This document shows, one piece after another, positions 22,211-33,689 of a stretch of 64,000 bases of DNA. Numbering within the stretch: the stretch's first letter is position 1; every line of letters starts with the position of its first letter. The notes below the pieces were generated by a model. It was not told the origin of the DNA, did not search any database, and saw only the letters and a program-made list of their open reading frames with translations. A program made the translations under genes and the position numbers. This stretch comes from Platycnemis pennipes (Eukaryota > Arthropoda > Insecta > Odonata > Platycnemididae). The stretch spans positions 110,873,054-110,937,053 of the forward strand of contig OW121846.1 in NCBI GenBank assembly GCA_933228895.1. Direction: 5' to 3'.

Positions 22211-24600
22211 AAAAGAGTATCACACTTGACAGATGTACTCTCTCGGGTAGTCCCCGCCCACAGATCCGAATGGGGGACTATTTTATCTCCGGAATATTTT
22301 AGTTGAGAGGATTCCATCACGTCTTGATAATAAAGGAAAGATTGGAGTAGCTGCGACTCCTCGGGATAATAATGTGGTGGTTTCCCCTTGCCTTCCACAT
22401 CGCATTACTACAGCTGTTAAGGTAAATGTTACTACGCCTGTAGTGAAATGAGTGTCGCTCTACCGACCACTGTGGTCTCCACCTTCACTCATGTGAAGAA
22501 GAGCTGATGCCCTCTCCTCTGGGTGATGGGAAACGTAATTGTTTGCGGCCTCAAGTCACGGCATCCTTACATGTTCTGTATTGTTTAGAGGCCTACCTTA
22601 CCTAGGGATGGAGCAATACCCCCTTGGAATGCTGTTGCTTTTTGTCCACGTCTGCTTATTCGACAATAAACTTTCTTATCTCGCAGCTAACCTCTGTATC
22701 TAGAGGTCGACCTACCATCCGTAACCCGGTGGACGCACTTGGTGGCTTGAAGCTCAGCCTCGAGTTCAAAAATTTTACTGGATTGATTGAGTATGGAAAT
22801 GGATCTGTATGAGTTCATTTCTGTTTACTGCCTTTCCCCTTATGGAGGGGAATGACTTTGTCAGTTTTGAGCTGAGTGGGAAAGTGACCAAGCCTTAGAG
22901 ATTCATTGATTAGGAATAAAAGAGGAAGCTTAATTACATGAAAAGATATTTTTTTATGATGATGAACGGAATGCCATCCAAACCAGTATTGTACTTGTTG
23001 CCTATTCTCTGAATTATATTTGTTAATTCTGAGTCAGAGCAAGGGTGAAGAAATAAGGAATTACAAGTGCTTAATACTTTGCTAGAATTGATATGTTGTG
23101 TCAAGTTGGATGTCTGCTGTGATAAGAAAAAATCATTTAGAGCTGTGGCCATTTGTAGACTATCCTCAAGGATATTTCCTCGAGGGTCTAGTAGTTTGAG
23201 ATTTGAGTCTCGGCATTTAGGATATTTGGATTCCTAAATGATTTTCCAAATTTCTTTTGGTCTTTTTCCAGAATTAAGTATTCTGTCATCATTAAATGTT
23301 CTTTTAGCCTTTTGAAGAATATTCTGTAGTTTTTTCATCAGATTATATTCAAGTAGATCAACAGGATCTCTCTTGTTTTGGTAATAAAAGGCCATGTCTT
23401 TCATGAACTTGGATAAATTATGCACTTCGTCATTGACCCAGGGCTTTCTGTTATCAAGTGTAGAAGAATTTTAACTTTTCATAGGTGCGACAGGAAAGCA
23501 GAAATCAAAATAATTCAAATATGTACTGTAAAAATAATTGAAACAATCTTCAAAGGAGCTAAATTGGTAAACTTTTGTCCAATTGTGGGAGAAGAGCATT
23601 TCACAGAAATTATGCAAATTTTCATCACAAAACTCTTGTAGTGTGCAGTCACATTATTCGAGGAATTTATGTTAAGTGTGGAGGGTAATGGATAGTGGCC
23701 AGAAATATGTTATACTATAACATCAGTTTTTACGAACTGAAGATCAATATTTGTGAATATGTTGTCAATAGCATTTGAAGAAGTAGCAAAGACTCAAGTT
23801 GGTTTGTTATTGGTGAAATTCAAATTGTATGAAGAAAGAACATCAATAAGCTTGGATTTTTCTTTGGAGCTATTAATAATGTTGCAATTATGGTCACCAG
23901 TGACAATCAGTAGCGGTTTATCTATGGAATTATAAACTTGGTTCGACAATTCGGTGAATTTGTTGAGGAGCACGTTAAAATTATCATCAGGAGAGCGATG
24001 AATGGTAGAAATAATATGGTCAATGCCTTAAAAATTAATTGTAGTCATACTGGTCTCAAACACCCACTCTTCATTCAGATAACTAAATGGAAAACCAACA
24101 GAAGTGAAGTTTAAAACACAGAGACAAGAATTAAGATGCCACCATTTTTTATCGTAGATCGACGAAAGGCATCAGCAACAATGTAGCCAGGTAACTGGAA
24201 GGAGTCAAGTTCGTTAATCGTGAGCCATTGTTCATTTAGTCAAATGAACTAAATTATGAATTCAAATGATTTCATACTTGGCCACACAACCTTCAAAAGA
24301 CTACTCCTGAGTGTGTTGTACTTCACAGTAGTATACACTCAGGAAACGTAGACACACTAGGTTTTAGCCAGATTTTCCCTGAGGTCTATGTATTTTCACT
24401 TGGCAGGAACTACTTCCCCACTGTCAGTTCATTATGCGAAGATAGATTTTGTATTCTTGCTATTTTAATTTTTATTTTGTGCTGCTTTCTATTTTACAAT
24501 GGAGAAATTTGATTTATCTTTAACAATTACCTGACAATGCACATCTAGTAATTGTGATACAAATTACTGATGGTGATCTCAATTCTTTATTCAACTATAG

Positions 24601-24772
24601 GTAATACGTGTGCTGGGCCTACTAGTCAGGTTGATCGATTTGAAGATTTCCTCTTTCGGGCTAGCCGCTACCAGGACCTGTTCCAGTCAGAGGACACTAA
24701 GTCTTTACTGTTGGTCGAAGATATCCCAAATGTTTTTTTGAGAGATCCAGCCCTACTTGAAAACACACTCAA
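24601..24772 (+). CDS. RAD17: RAD17 exon 3: Walker B region
   Basis: Encodes VDRFEDFLFRASRYQDLF then SLLLVEDIPNVFLRDPALL. The LLLVEDIPN block is the RAD17 Walker B equivalent (family pattern I/L-L-V-E-D-L-P-N-x-F-x-R-D), needed for ATP-dependent clamp loading. The acceptor is TTCAACTATAG ending at 24600; the GT it supplies completes the Ser codon begun at 8540. The donor is AA|GTTAGT at 24772/24773, a slightly weak site. Length 172 nt, leaving two bases. It lies after a 16-kb intron crowded with retroelements, yet the frame is intact. Confidence 0.92.
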
Positions 24773-25305
24773 GTTAGTATATTTTCAATAATTTATATTT
24801 ATAATTATAATTAGCATTTAGTTGATTGAGTGCATGTCAACATAATGGATTGTATGTGTTTTCTTGGGAGGAATAAGTGTAAATGAAACATTTGTTACAA
24901 TAAATTAACACTGCCTGTCTATGGAATGAATTAAAATGAACGAAAAGTATATTGTTCCTCTGAATGTTATGCAACTCACATGTCTTCAATTTATTGTGGA
25001 AGGCCTAACCTGTTCAGCACGTTTTCTTCGTTACTACATTCAAAATTTCAGATCCCTCCATAAACATGCTTACGAGAGTTCACTGTGTTAGTATTGTTGA
25101 GTTGCTCTGTAGCAAGCCCAGATGCTCAATCTTCAAAGCCAGACAAATATGGCCAAAGGACTGGGATACTGTGGATATGGAATCGAACTACTGACTAACC
25201 TCCCAACTGTGGACATGTTTGGCAGCAGAATAATTGTCTGCTATTAAGAGGTGTCTCTGCTATTTAGAGGGGGCCAGAATTAGGACAGGTTTTTCTATGC
25301 AGGTA
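24773..25305. other. RAD17 intron 3 start, nothing recognised
   Basis: AT-rich, no gene or clear repeat until the pogo-like terminus at 25306. Confidence 0.5.
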
Positions 25306-26875
25306 CAGTGTAATCCCGGTATAACGAGTGCTCATAATCCCTCGGAAATCACTCGCTAAATCGAGCGCTCGTTATATCCGATGGTGTTGAAAAAACCCAC
25401 CTAAATCTCATAGTAGTTCGTATTTATAGTTTTTCTTTTGTTTCCGTGGTATTTGACAAAGGTAAACAGCAAAAAAGTCATTTCAGGCACAATCTGGTAG
25501 AATATCAACATATTTCATGAAAGAAACAGGCCATTTTCCATTATATAAAATATTATTCCCCTAGTTTCGATGTTTTTCTTCCAGTTCTTCTATTTTTCGA
25601 TTGCCGAAGAAAGCTGTAAAGACAGCGTAACTAGTCGGAATTAAAATATTAGGTATACTGTGGAAGTTTTTGGATAATTTTACGAATACGTGACATGACG
25701 ATAATATCAGCTTTGTCGAATTTTCTAAAGTTAACCGGTACGTCCATCAGTTGATTTTGAGTTTTTAAAATATCGGGGCACGATAAGATATCGGGAAACG
25801 ATAAATATCGCGATAAAGTACCATGATATCGCGTCCCGATCAAATATCACGATATATTTTCACGATAAAAGAACGTGATATTGCGCTTGTTCAAATATCG
25901 CGTAATCGCGCTCGATGAATTATCGTGATATTGCGCCGGTTAATCGGATTAGAAGAGACAGCCGTTGGGTTGGCCTTCGCTTAAGCTGGAGCAAGTACGT
26001 TACCTATCTGTCCACGCAAGTACGTCAACTATCAGACCACTGAAATTCAAAGAGAGTGTGTGAGAGAACTGCTGAGAATTTGAATTAGCAGATAGCAGAA
26101 TGGTAAGTTTCCAAACGTACTTGCTCCAGCTTAAGCGAAGGCCAACTCTACGGCTGTCTTTTTCCGAAACGATTAACCGGTGCAATATGACGATAATTTA
26201 TCGGGCGCGATTACTCTACATTTCAAAGAGTGCAATATCACGATCTTTTATCGCGATATTTATCGTACCCCGATATCTTATTGTGCCCCGATATGTTATC
26301 GTGCCCCGATATGTTATCGTGCCCCGCTATTTTATCGATATCTATTTTATAAGACGATATTTATCGTCAGGATATGAGTTATCGTTATCTCCACCTTACG
26401 ATATGCTAAAATTATCGTATCCCGATATTGAATTATCAATATCGCCCCTGCCTAGACTCAACTCCCTCTCCTACTCTCATCTTGCTCGTCGTCCGCCCAC
26501 TCCCCTCCCACTGATGACTGGGCCTAACAAAAGAAGAACGTAAAATGAGAGCGCGCAGAGCGTACTGAAGGCCGTAAATCGTTAAAGTTTGGACATAACT
26601 GGCTTTAGGTGTTGTAGATATGGCACACATCTTGTATTTTTAGTTTAATTAGCAGATAATACAAAACACAATAGTTTATTTTTGCTAGGCGGTGCATCGC
26701 CCTTGAGAGATATCTGTCGTAATACTGAGCGTATGCCGTGGAAGGAACTTTTTGGCCTCGCTATATCCGCTTTATTTTACATGTAAAACATAGGCCTTTT
26801 GGCGGTACAAAGACAATCACTCGTTATAACGCGATTCTCGCAATAAGCCGTACTCACTATACTGGGCTTCTACTG
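25306..26875. mobile_element. pogo/Tigger-like non-autonomous element with a nested palindrome
   Basis: The left end CAGTGTAATCCCGGTATAAC (preceded by TA) matches the reverse complement of the right end, CAGTAGAAGCCCAGTATAGT. Both continue into 'GAGT', and CTCGTTATA-type subterminal motifs occur at both ends (25368-25378 and 26819-26827). This is the terminal style of Tigger/pogo elements. The right TA is two bases off, so the exact right boundary is uncertain. No transposase remnant was recognised inside; the centre is filled by an ATCG-rich palindrome. Confidence 0.6.
25767..26310. repeat. Large imperfect palindrome of CGATAT/ATCG-rich sequence
   Basis: The arms (about 25767-26000 and 26117-26310) are inverted copies centred near 26058. 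The inner arms share CTTCGCTTAAGCTGGAGCAA (left) against its complement at 26120-26141. The outer arms are arrays of variants of CGATAT, ATCGCGATA and CCCCGATAT. On the right, TGTTATCGTGCCCCGATA is repeated in tandem around 26280-26330. No coding content. Confidence 0.75.
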
Positions 26876-27489
26876 TGCTATGATGAATTAAAATGGAAAG
26901 GCATTTAATACGTTGCATTAATAAAATAAATCCCTATAACGAAACCTATGGAATGAGACAATTATTCATTTTTCATCCATAGGGCAACTATTGCTATCAT
27001 CATGATCAAAACAAGAAACAAAACCTCGGTCCCTAGAAAAGAGATAGTAGCTGTGTAGTATGTGTGGTAGTAAGCAGTGAGTATAAGGGAACAGGCAGGA
27101 GCATGACCCCATGTATTCAGACTTCCAGATTATCCCTAATTTCTATGATTAGGGATATTTTCTGGAAAAGTTCCTTAGGTATACAGCTTCAATGTATGGG
27201 GTTTTTCGTTAAAGGGGATGAGAAATGCTGCAGGATAGCACACGGTTGGCAGGGATCCCAGTGAGTGGTGCTGAACGTTTAAGGCCATAGCTGAACATTT
27301 TGGTACAAGAACTTGTGGTTCTACGAGAGCTGGTTATGCCAGTTTAAAGCACAGCAATGGAGTGTGTCACATATAATTTTGGGAGTAGCTCCTGATGTGG
27401 ACCAAAAGGTATATGAAGATTGGAATTCAGTTCTGGTGGATTATTTGGAGATGTTTCTCTCCATAGGATTCATATTATGCATATGAATC
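26876..27489. other. RAD17 intron 3 DNA, nothing recognised
   Basis: No gene or assigned repeat; may include decayed 5' sequence of the LINE that becomes readable at 27490. Confidence 0.4.
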
Positions 27490-28625
27490 AGGACTTCAAC
27501 CTTCTCCCCTATAGAACATTTGGCATTTGGGGTGTTTGTACACTGCCAAATCTGGAGTACCTCAAGGATCTAACTTGGGCCCCTTGCTGTTTTTGATATT
27601 TATGAATGACTTGCCTGTAAATGTGACTCATTCTAAAATAATTATGTTTGCAGATGATGTTAAAATTTATCGTGAGATTAAGACATTGGAGGACTGTGCC
27701 TTATTACAGGAAGATCTACAGAAAATATGTGAATGGTCGGATATTAATAGACTTCAATTTAATACAGCTAAATGTCATGTGCTATCAATATCAAGGAAAG
27801 CTGATTATATACAATTTGATTATAACATGAGTGGAATTTAATTAGAAAGAGTGACATCCCACAAGGACCTCGTGGTGATTTTCACCAGTACCTTAAGTTT
27901 CACTAAACATATAGAGGAGATGGTGTCTTCCTCAATGAAGAGCTTGGGTTACGTGCTGAGGTCTACAAAGTGTTTTAAAAATATAAAACCTCTAATGGTT
28001 CTATACATAGCTCTCGTGAGGAGCAAGTTGGAGTACTGCAGTGTAGTGTGGTCTCCATACAGTAAGAAATATATTGAAGCTATTGAAAAGGTGCAAAAAT
28101 GTTTTTTGAGAGCCGTATATATGAAAGAATATGGATTTACCCTGTATTGGATAATCATGTGCCATCCAACAACTTGTTACTAATGTATGACATACAGAGA
28201 CTTGAAAATAGGAGACACATGAATGATCTCATGTGTTTGTATAAAATTGTAAATTGTGTGAGTGACTCAAATGTTAGAGATGATAGACTTTTATGTACCC
28301 AAAGTATGTTGCAGGTCTCCTTCATATTTTTGCAGCATATTTTTTTTTTTTGGTGGATGCTGTACTTTAAGGTGGTGTTTCAGATAAAGGGATTCAACAC
28401 CATGTATGGTGAGAACTCACCTCTGAGCAGAATGTGCAAGAGATATAATAGACATGCCAGAGAACTAGACATATTTGGACCGAGGCCAAAATATATCAAC
28501 TATGTAAAGGCCTGCTCTAAATAATTATTTTTGAAATTTTTATCTGTAGTAATAGAGGGTGCATTTATGGTTTGTCCTGTTATTGATATTCATTGTTGGA
28601 TAAACTAAAATTAAATAAATAAATC
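27490..28625 (+). mobile_element. 3' fragment of a Jockey-like LINE, plus strand
   Basis: It begins in the RT at SGVPQGSNLGPLLFLIFMND (motif B) and continues with IIMFADDVKIYREI (motif C, FADD intact). Then come a thumb segment with LGYVLRSTKCFKNIKPLM and RSKLEYCSVVWSPYSKKYIE, a C-terminal HMNDLMCLYKIVN, and the tail PRPKYINYVKACSK before the stop at about 28522. The 3' end is a TAAATAAATAAAT run near 28612-28625. At least two frameshifts occur (near 27840 and 28100). It is truncated 5' at the palm, the usual result of incomplete reverse transcription. A different family from the LINE at 17513-24330. Confidence 0.8.
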
Positions 28626-28913
28626 TCTGATAAATAATTACTGAGAACACACTGCAGAATGCTGTGCCAAGGGTACGTTTTGGATCAGTTGATGAGGTAA
28701 CAGTGTGTGAGAATTTAAATAAAATTGGGTAGTTATGACATTTTTATACCATCTTATCATTGTGAAATTTTGACCAGTTTTTGTCTGAAACTTACTAGAA
28801 AGAAGCATCAGTGTTATTTTAAATAATATTGATTTCTGCTGTACTTTCAAAATGGAAGATGTGGGGTTGAGAGTTGTTTCATTTTGCATTGTACATATTG
28901 ATGGTCGATTGTA

Positions 28914-30537
28914 CAGTTGAGCATCTTTAATCCGACAGTGTCCGGACCGAAGTATTGCCAGATTAGGGATTTTTCCAGACTATGGGTCATGCATGGCAAC
29001 TGGTCCATTTTTGACATCCGAGATGTTTTCATTGAAAGGAGTCAATTATTTATAACAAAATATATTTGTATCCCATTTACTGATCATAATTTTAAAAAGA
29101 GTCTCTGTCAATAATCAGGAAGGAATGGTTTCTTAATTCATAAAGTTATTACTTAAAAGTTTCGTTGCTTAGTGAGTGAAAATTACATAATATAAGCATC
29201 GTGCACATCATATTGCTTCACATTTAAAAGTATAATACTATTACTGAAAGGGGGTACATAAATGTTGATATATCTTATGCTGGGCTTTGCACAACATATT
29301 TCCTACCGCGCTTGATTTGTTATCAGCTGATTGAACTCGATGTCAACGTGTGGGTGTCGTCTATACAGCTGGCCATCAACACATCGCGGGTGTCTGGACT
29401 GAACTATTCTTTAAAGACCATCATTAATAGTAGTCTTCCTTCAGCAATTTCAGGCTCATCATCTTCATCCCCTCTCAGATTTCTTGTTATTAATTGCCAT
29501 TTCAATGATTTCATCATCTGTGAAATGTGTGGGGAGAGTATTGTGGTTGCTAGCTATCCATTCCTCTTCATTTACCTATTCTATTTCCTTTAATTCAGGG
29601 TTACGGATGCTGCTTTCAAACTCCATCATCATATTTTTGTCTTCAGAAATAGGAACTTAAATCCCCACTTATTTCATCTACATAAAACCTTAAAGCAGAC
29701 CACAATTTAAACCACGCGTGTTTTAGAACCAACTATGAAATGCTATTGCATGCACGTGAAATTTCCCGTATTACGTCTATTTCTGAAATAGTTTATCCTG
29801 CTTCATTAGCATTTGGCCAGAAGTACTAACTAAGCCCTTCACTTTGACAAAATCGAAAACACTGTATCTAAATCAGCACTTAAATCTTCTTTCATAGTTT
29901 TTCTCTCTGTCATCCATTTCTTTATGTCACTTTAACAGTAAAATTTTGAGGATTTTCTCTTTCAGCTTCTTAATGTGTTATATTGTTGAAGATCCCATGC
30001 AGTATGTTTCAGACAAAGGCTTTACTGATGCAACGATGGAAACGGCATCAAGCTCTTTCACAGCTTGAACTATTTCTGCGATCGTTAATGTTTTGTACTG
30101 ATAACTCAGTCCTCTGCTGTTGCCACAACTGTATAGATGAGACATAATTTGGGAGAAACATAAGCAGATTACAAATAATTTTATCAAATTACATCTAGTG
30201 GTCAATCAAAAATGCGTGCACCATTGAAAGTGGCCGATCTGTAAATTAGTCATAGTCTGTCTCGGCGATGTCTTCAAATTTATATGCTTACTTCAAGTTG
30301 CAGAATAATTCCAGTGTACACAAAGTACCAGAAATTAATAAGTTTAAATTATTCTGATTCTCAAAATGGGAAAATTAACATTTAGAATGGGATAATATCT
30401 TGGTGGGTTATGAAGCAATGTATCGGTTAAAAATGTTTCGGCATTTTCCACGAAGTACCTGGTAGTTGGTCATGGCAAAATTGCTGGATTATGGGTGTTC
30501 CTGGATTAGGGATTCCCGAATTAAGGGTGATCAACTG
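28914..30537 (-). mobile_element. Decayed Tigger-type (pogo) transposon, minus strand
   Basis: The inverted ends CAGTTGAGCATCTTTAATCC (28914) and, reverse complemented, CAGTTGATCACCCTTAATTC (30537) are flanked by TA on both sides (28912-28913, 30538-30539). Inside, the minus strand keeps YKTLTIAEIVQAVKELD (about 30105-30055), the start of a CENP-B-like helix-turn-helix as in Tigger/Jerky transposases. Near 29520-29420 is an acidic tail (RGDEDDEPEIAEG) like the C-terminus of such proteins. Heavily mutated. Confidence 0.75.
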
Positions 30538-30539
30538 TA

Positions 30540-32056
30540 CTTCCGTGTACCTTTATAGCATTAATTCGGCTCATCATCTGTAATAGCAGTTATGTCTGAT
30601 TTCGTTTTTTTTTATCCATCAGATGGTTGAAAACACTCCACGCATGCACAATCTGAAAATCAGAGAAGTGTATGGTATCTGACTGCTTAATGAGACGTTT
30701 AGCTGACCCAACAGTAGAAGTGCTAAAACCCCTTACACACTAGAAGGTCTTGGTAGATTGAGCATCAAATAAGCCTTTTAGTTTCTTTTCATCTGATTTG
30801 GATATGCTAGTCACTTAATAGGATTAAATTAATGGATGAAGGCGATACTTTGTGGAAATTACGAATGTTAAAATAAAAGACTAAATAATAAAAGATGTTC
30901 TTTAGTCCAGAATCAAGGAGCATTAATTAAGTGTGAACCATAGTGATTGTAAATCATATTTTTCCAAACATCTCCTCGAGACTGGTCATAAAAGTGATTT
31001 TAATATAAAAATTTTGCATACTTATGATAAAAGTTGTAAGTTAAATTATATAGAAATTGTAGAAATTTTAAGACACTCCATTTCATATATGTATTTTAAA
31101 TGAGTTGACAAATTTTAAATCCTCGCAGAAATTTTTAATGGTTTTAAAATCCGATTTGTACCCTATTCTAATGCCCGCCACAATACCCTCACCGCTAATT
31201 GTGTCCCCCCACCGCTGTCCTTGACGGAACCTAACTCCCTCCCTCCCCCACCTTCCCCTCCCCCCCACACCACCACCCCCCTCGCTCCCATCCTAAACTC
31301 TCACTCCCCCTCAGTTTGAGTGCTTCCCCCACTCCTCATGGATGTATAATGCCTTGTGTTGAAATGTTTTGTCAGTTGGCCCCCTTTGAAAATGACGCTT
31401 AGTCATTGAAATTGATCGAGGAATATATAAAGCTGTGTGGAAAGTACAAAGTTGTTTCATTTACCATGTTTGAAACTTAATAGGGGTAAGCCAGCTTGTA
31501 TTTTAACTTATTGTTCATTTGGACTTCTGTTTGCTGGTTTCATTCATGTTGATTGGCTGGTATGGATGTCATTATACAATATTTTTGTTGAAATGCAAGT
31601 TTACATGATCTGTTGGAGATAATCAACTATAGCAATAAAATTTGTTTGATTAAAAAACAAAACAACAGCTGAAATATATATGTTTTTGCCATTTTTTTCT
31701 CAAATTTGGTGAATGATTATTTGCTTTCGCTAGGAGAAAGAATGTGTTAAATGTCAATATCTTTATGCTAGGTGTAAGTTTTGGTCAAGGAACAATTGGT
31801 GGCTTGATTGAATGTAGTCATTCCTTAGAATAAACTTTGTATGTATCAAGTGAGATAGCATTTTCACTCATAAAACATATGAAAAAAGAAACTATGTTAT
31901 TACATCCAATGTCCCAGAAGTATTGCAATTTTTCTGAATATAGCCATGCTTAGTTATGAGATTCAAATGAGAAGGCTGAGAACAAATATGCACAACTTTT
32001 GTTCATGTGCCTTCTCCTCTTCATTCATGACAATTAATTTTTAATTCATTTTGCAG
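30540..32056. other. RAD17 intron 3 end; contains a Penelope-terminus-like repeat
   Basis: Mostly anonymous AT-rich DNA, apart from the repeat at 30835-31475 listed separately. The acceptor of exon 4 (CATTTTGCAG) ends at 32056. Confidence 0.45.
30835..31475. repeat. Repeat shared with 52953-53114, in part inverted
   Basis: Positions 30835-30872 match 52955-52993 in the same orientation (gatgaaggcgatactttgtg). Positions about 31363-31475 match 53114-53000 in the opposite orientation (TTTTGTCAGTTGGCCCCC; GCTGTGTGGAAAGTAC). The C-rich stretch at 31190-31320 and the phrase GACGCTTAGTCATTGAAATT resemble Penelope pseudo-LTRs. So this is probably a short Penelope-type copy with inverted termini. 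No coding sequence is left. Confidence 0.5.
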
Positions 32057-32179
32057 GAAATTCCAGACTGTTGGGAGAACGCCATTGATATTTGTATGTG
32101 AAAGTGGTGCCAATGACAGTGTGGAGCGGTTGCTGTTCAAGCCTCAGCTGCAAATAGATCTGAGAGTTACAACAATAAG
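32057..32179 (+). CDS. RAD17: RAD17 exon 4: sensor-1 region
   Basis: Encodes KFQTVGRTPLIFVCESGAND then RLLFKPQLQIDLRVTTIR. It matches the RAD17 block that runs from Y-V-R-I-G-R-C-P-L-I-F through the downstream S-D-x-x-x-x-D to R-L-L-F-P, where sensor 1 of the AAA+ fold lies. The acceptor ends at 32056 (TTGCAG); the first G completes the Lys codon begun as AA at 24771-24772. The donor is AG|GTAGGC at 32179/32180. Length 123 nt, frame intact, leaving AG of a Ser codon. Confidence 0.9.
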
Positions 32180-32746
32180 GTAGGCTACAGTATTTTGACT
32201 GATTTCAGATAGCCTTGGTTGCCTAAAACGGAGGCAACCCAAAGGTCATGGTTTTGAGTTGCCGTCATTTTTCTCTTTGGAATAAGCTCAGATCAGATGG
32301 TGCAATATAGTCATGACATTTGGTTCCCCAACTGGTATTTCTACCTTCCCCACTTGCAATTGTGCGTGGTCTTGGAAAATGGATACTTATGAGAATATTA
32401 CAAGATTTGTACAGTATTTTATATACTCATGTTAAGTTTGGTTCCTGGTATCTCAGTGAAAAAAATTGAATATTTATTTACAGGATGTCGATCGATACGG
32501 GAGATACGGGAAATATACGGGAAATTAACATTACCCTGGAAAATACGGGAAATATACGGAAAATTCGCATAGTGTCCGGGAAATTTCAAGAAATGCTCTG
32601 TAATGAACAGATCCAGAAGATCCCCATATTTTCGGTTGGAGGGACCTTAGCAGTGCGGGAGTCGCAGTGTTTAGCCCATGAAGATTTCGTAACCCACTGA
32701 GCGCAAGGTTGTCATTTCAGTGCACGTGAGGCTGACTCGGCAAGTG

Positions 32747-32901
32747 TGGCAACAGTACACACACGTCTGTCGTCCTTGCCACAGTAGTAGGTTTCGTGTC
32801 GCACGATTTTGTCGAAAAATGCAGCGTGATATTGTGACTTATCCGGTTCGAAAGTCTAATTTAATAAGATAGAAAGTTTAATCACTTTATTTTACCTGTT
32901 G
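32747..32901. repeat. 155-bp repeat, copy 1 (inside the TIR element)
   Basis: Identical to 33535-33689 at 153 of 155 positions by eye, no gaps, same orientation. It starts TGGCAACAG and ends CTGTTG, so CAACAG/CTGTTG form a short inverted pair near its ends. Confidence 0.85.
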
Positions 32902-32939
32902 TACTAGATAATGCATATGGCGAATTATTTTGTAACTAT

Positions 32940-33387
32940 CAGTGTAATTTGGACCAGTCCAAAATACACACTCTTCGGTGGTCCGAAATACACTATGAGG
33001 ATCAAAAGACTGAGACTGAATATCACAGAAACATCCTTAGATACATTAAAGAGAATTATTTGCACTTTTCTACACGAAATATGATAAAGAGTGGAGTAAT
33101 TTATGTATTTCAACTAGCAAAAGTAACTTTATATTTCGCTGTCGCCTTAGGAGTTACAGCCATTCCAATGGGTGTATTTGTCTAGAGTGTGTCTTCGTTG
33201 TTTATGCTTTGTGTGGGGGAAGGGAATTTCACGATTTCGCTCACTTAGCCTTTATGCATCAATCACCTGGGCTTGATTGTTGAAATTTGGAGAGAAGACA
33301 TTCCAAAGATACACCCAAACGTCTACACCCTAAATATGTTGCTACCCTTAATGAATACAAAGTAAAGCTATCGGTCCGAATTACACG
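32940..33387. mobile_element. Nested 0.45-kb TIR element
   Basis: GTGTAATTTGGACC at 32942-32955 is matched, one base apart, by the reverse complement of 33373-33386 (GTGTAATTCGGACC). CAGTGTAATT is reminiscent of pogo-type termini. No target duplication assigned. Confidence 0.45.
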
Positions 33388-33534
33388 CCAGTTCAAATTA
33401 CACGGACTTCTCCTATACGGGAATTTAGCAAATAATCGTTCGGGAAATACGGGAAACATACGGGAATTTGAAATTGAGCCGCTGATCGACATCCTGATTT
33501 AATTCTAGGACATACTTTGTCACCCTATCCCACC

Positions 33535-33689
33535 TGGCAACAGCACACACACGTCTGTCATCCTTGCCACAGTAGTAGGTTTCGTGTCGCACGATTTTGT
33601 CGAAAAATGCAGCGTGATATTGTGACTTATCCGGTTCGAAAGTCTAATTTAATAAGATAGAAAGTTTAATCACTTTATTTTACCTGTTG
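33535..33689. repeat. 155-bp repeat, copy 2 (outside the TIR element)
   Basis: Pairs with 32747-32901; only two substitutions (at positions 10 and 26 of the unit). Starts 788 bp downstream of copy 1. Confidence 0.85.

Larger units (their letters stand above)
19362..22764 (-). mobile_element. Nearly full-length RTE-like non-LTR retrotransposon (3.4 kb)
   Basis: A 12-bp target duplication, ttcaaaaatttt, flanks it exactly (19350-19361 and 22765-22776). The element sits inside the RT of the older LINE, whose reading resumes on both sides. On the minus strand it has a ~550-bp 5' region (22764-22211), an APE-type endonuclease, an RT, and a short 3' region ending in a TGATGATGATGA tail. Length, the tail of short triplet repeats and the SDHNLVV and QVYMPT blocks fit the RTE group (RTE, BovB or a relative). 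Several stops and frameshifts make it inactive now. Confidence 0.85.
17513..24330 (-). mobile_element. Jockey-superfamily-like LINE, minus strand, split by two later insertions
   Basis: Sequence pieces are 24330-22765, 19361-18544 and 18047-17513. They read in order as follows. Endonuclease start: LNEQWLTINELDSFQLPGYI, near 24230. Linker and RT fingers: YNTGLDGIPFIIIKKY; SLRLGHFPTQLKTDKVIPLH. Motif A region: [12 protein letters not shown]. Motif B: GVPQGSVLGPVLFLLYINDP (stop codon just before). Motif C: LYADDTNVLV. C-terminus: AILFWGPSPNAHV; RLMCNTSLKAPCRPLFKNS; NYNTRGSNEL. The 3' end abuts the AATAAT tail of the upstream element at about 17513. Many stops and frameshifts make it a pseudogene. 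The exact 5' end is not visible. Clade beyond Jockey/CR1-like is not resolved. Confidence 0.8.
32481..33496. mobile_element. TIR element with 13-bp ends and ATTTA duplication
   Basis: CAGGATGTCGATC at 32481-32493 is perfectly inverted at 33484-33496, and ATTTA flanks both ends (32476-32480, 33497-33501). ATACGGGAAATAC-type repeats are subterminal at both ends but in the same orientation. It contains one copy of a 155-bp repeat and a smaller nested TIR element. No transposase is seen and the superfamily is not recognised. Confidence 0.65.
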
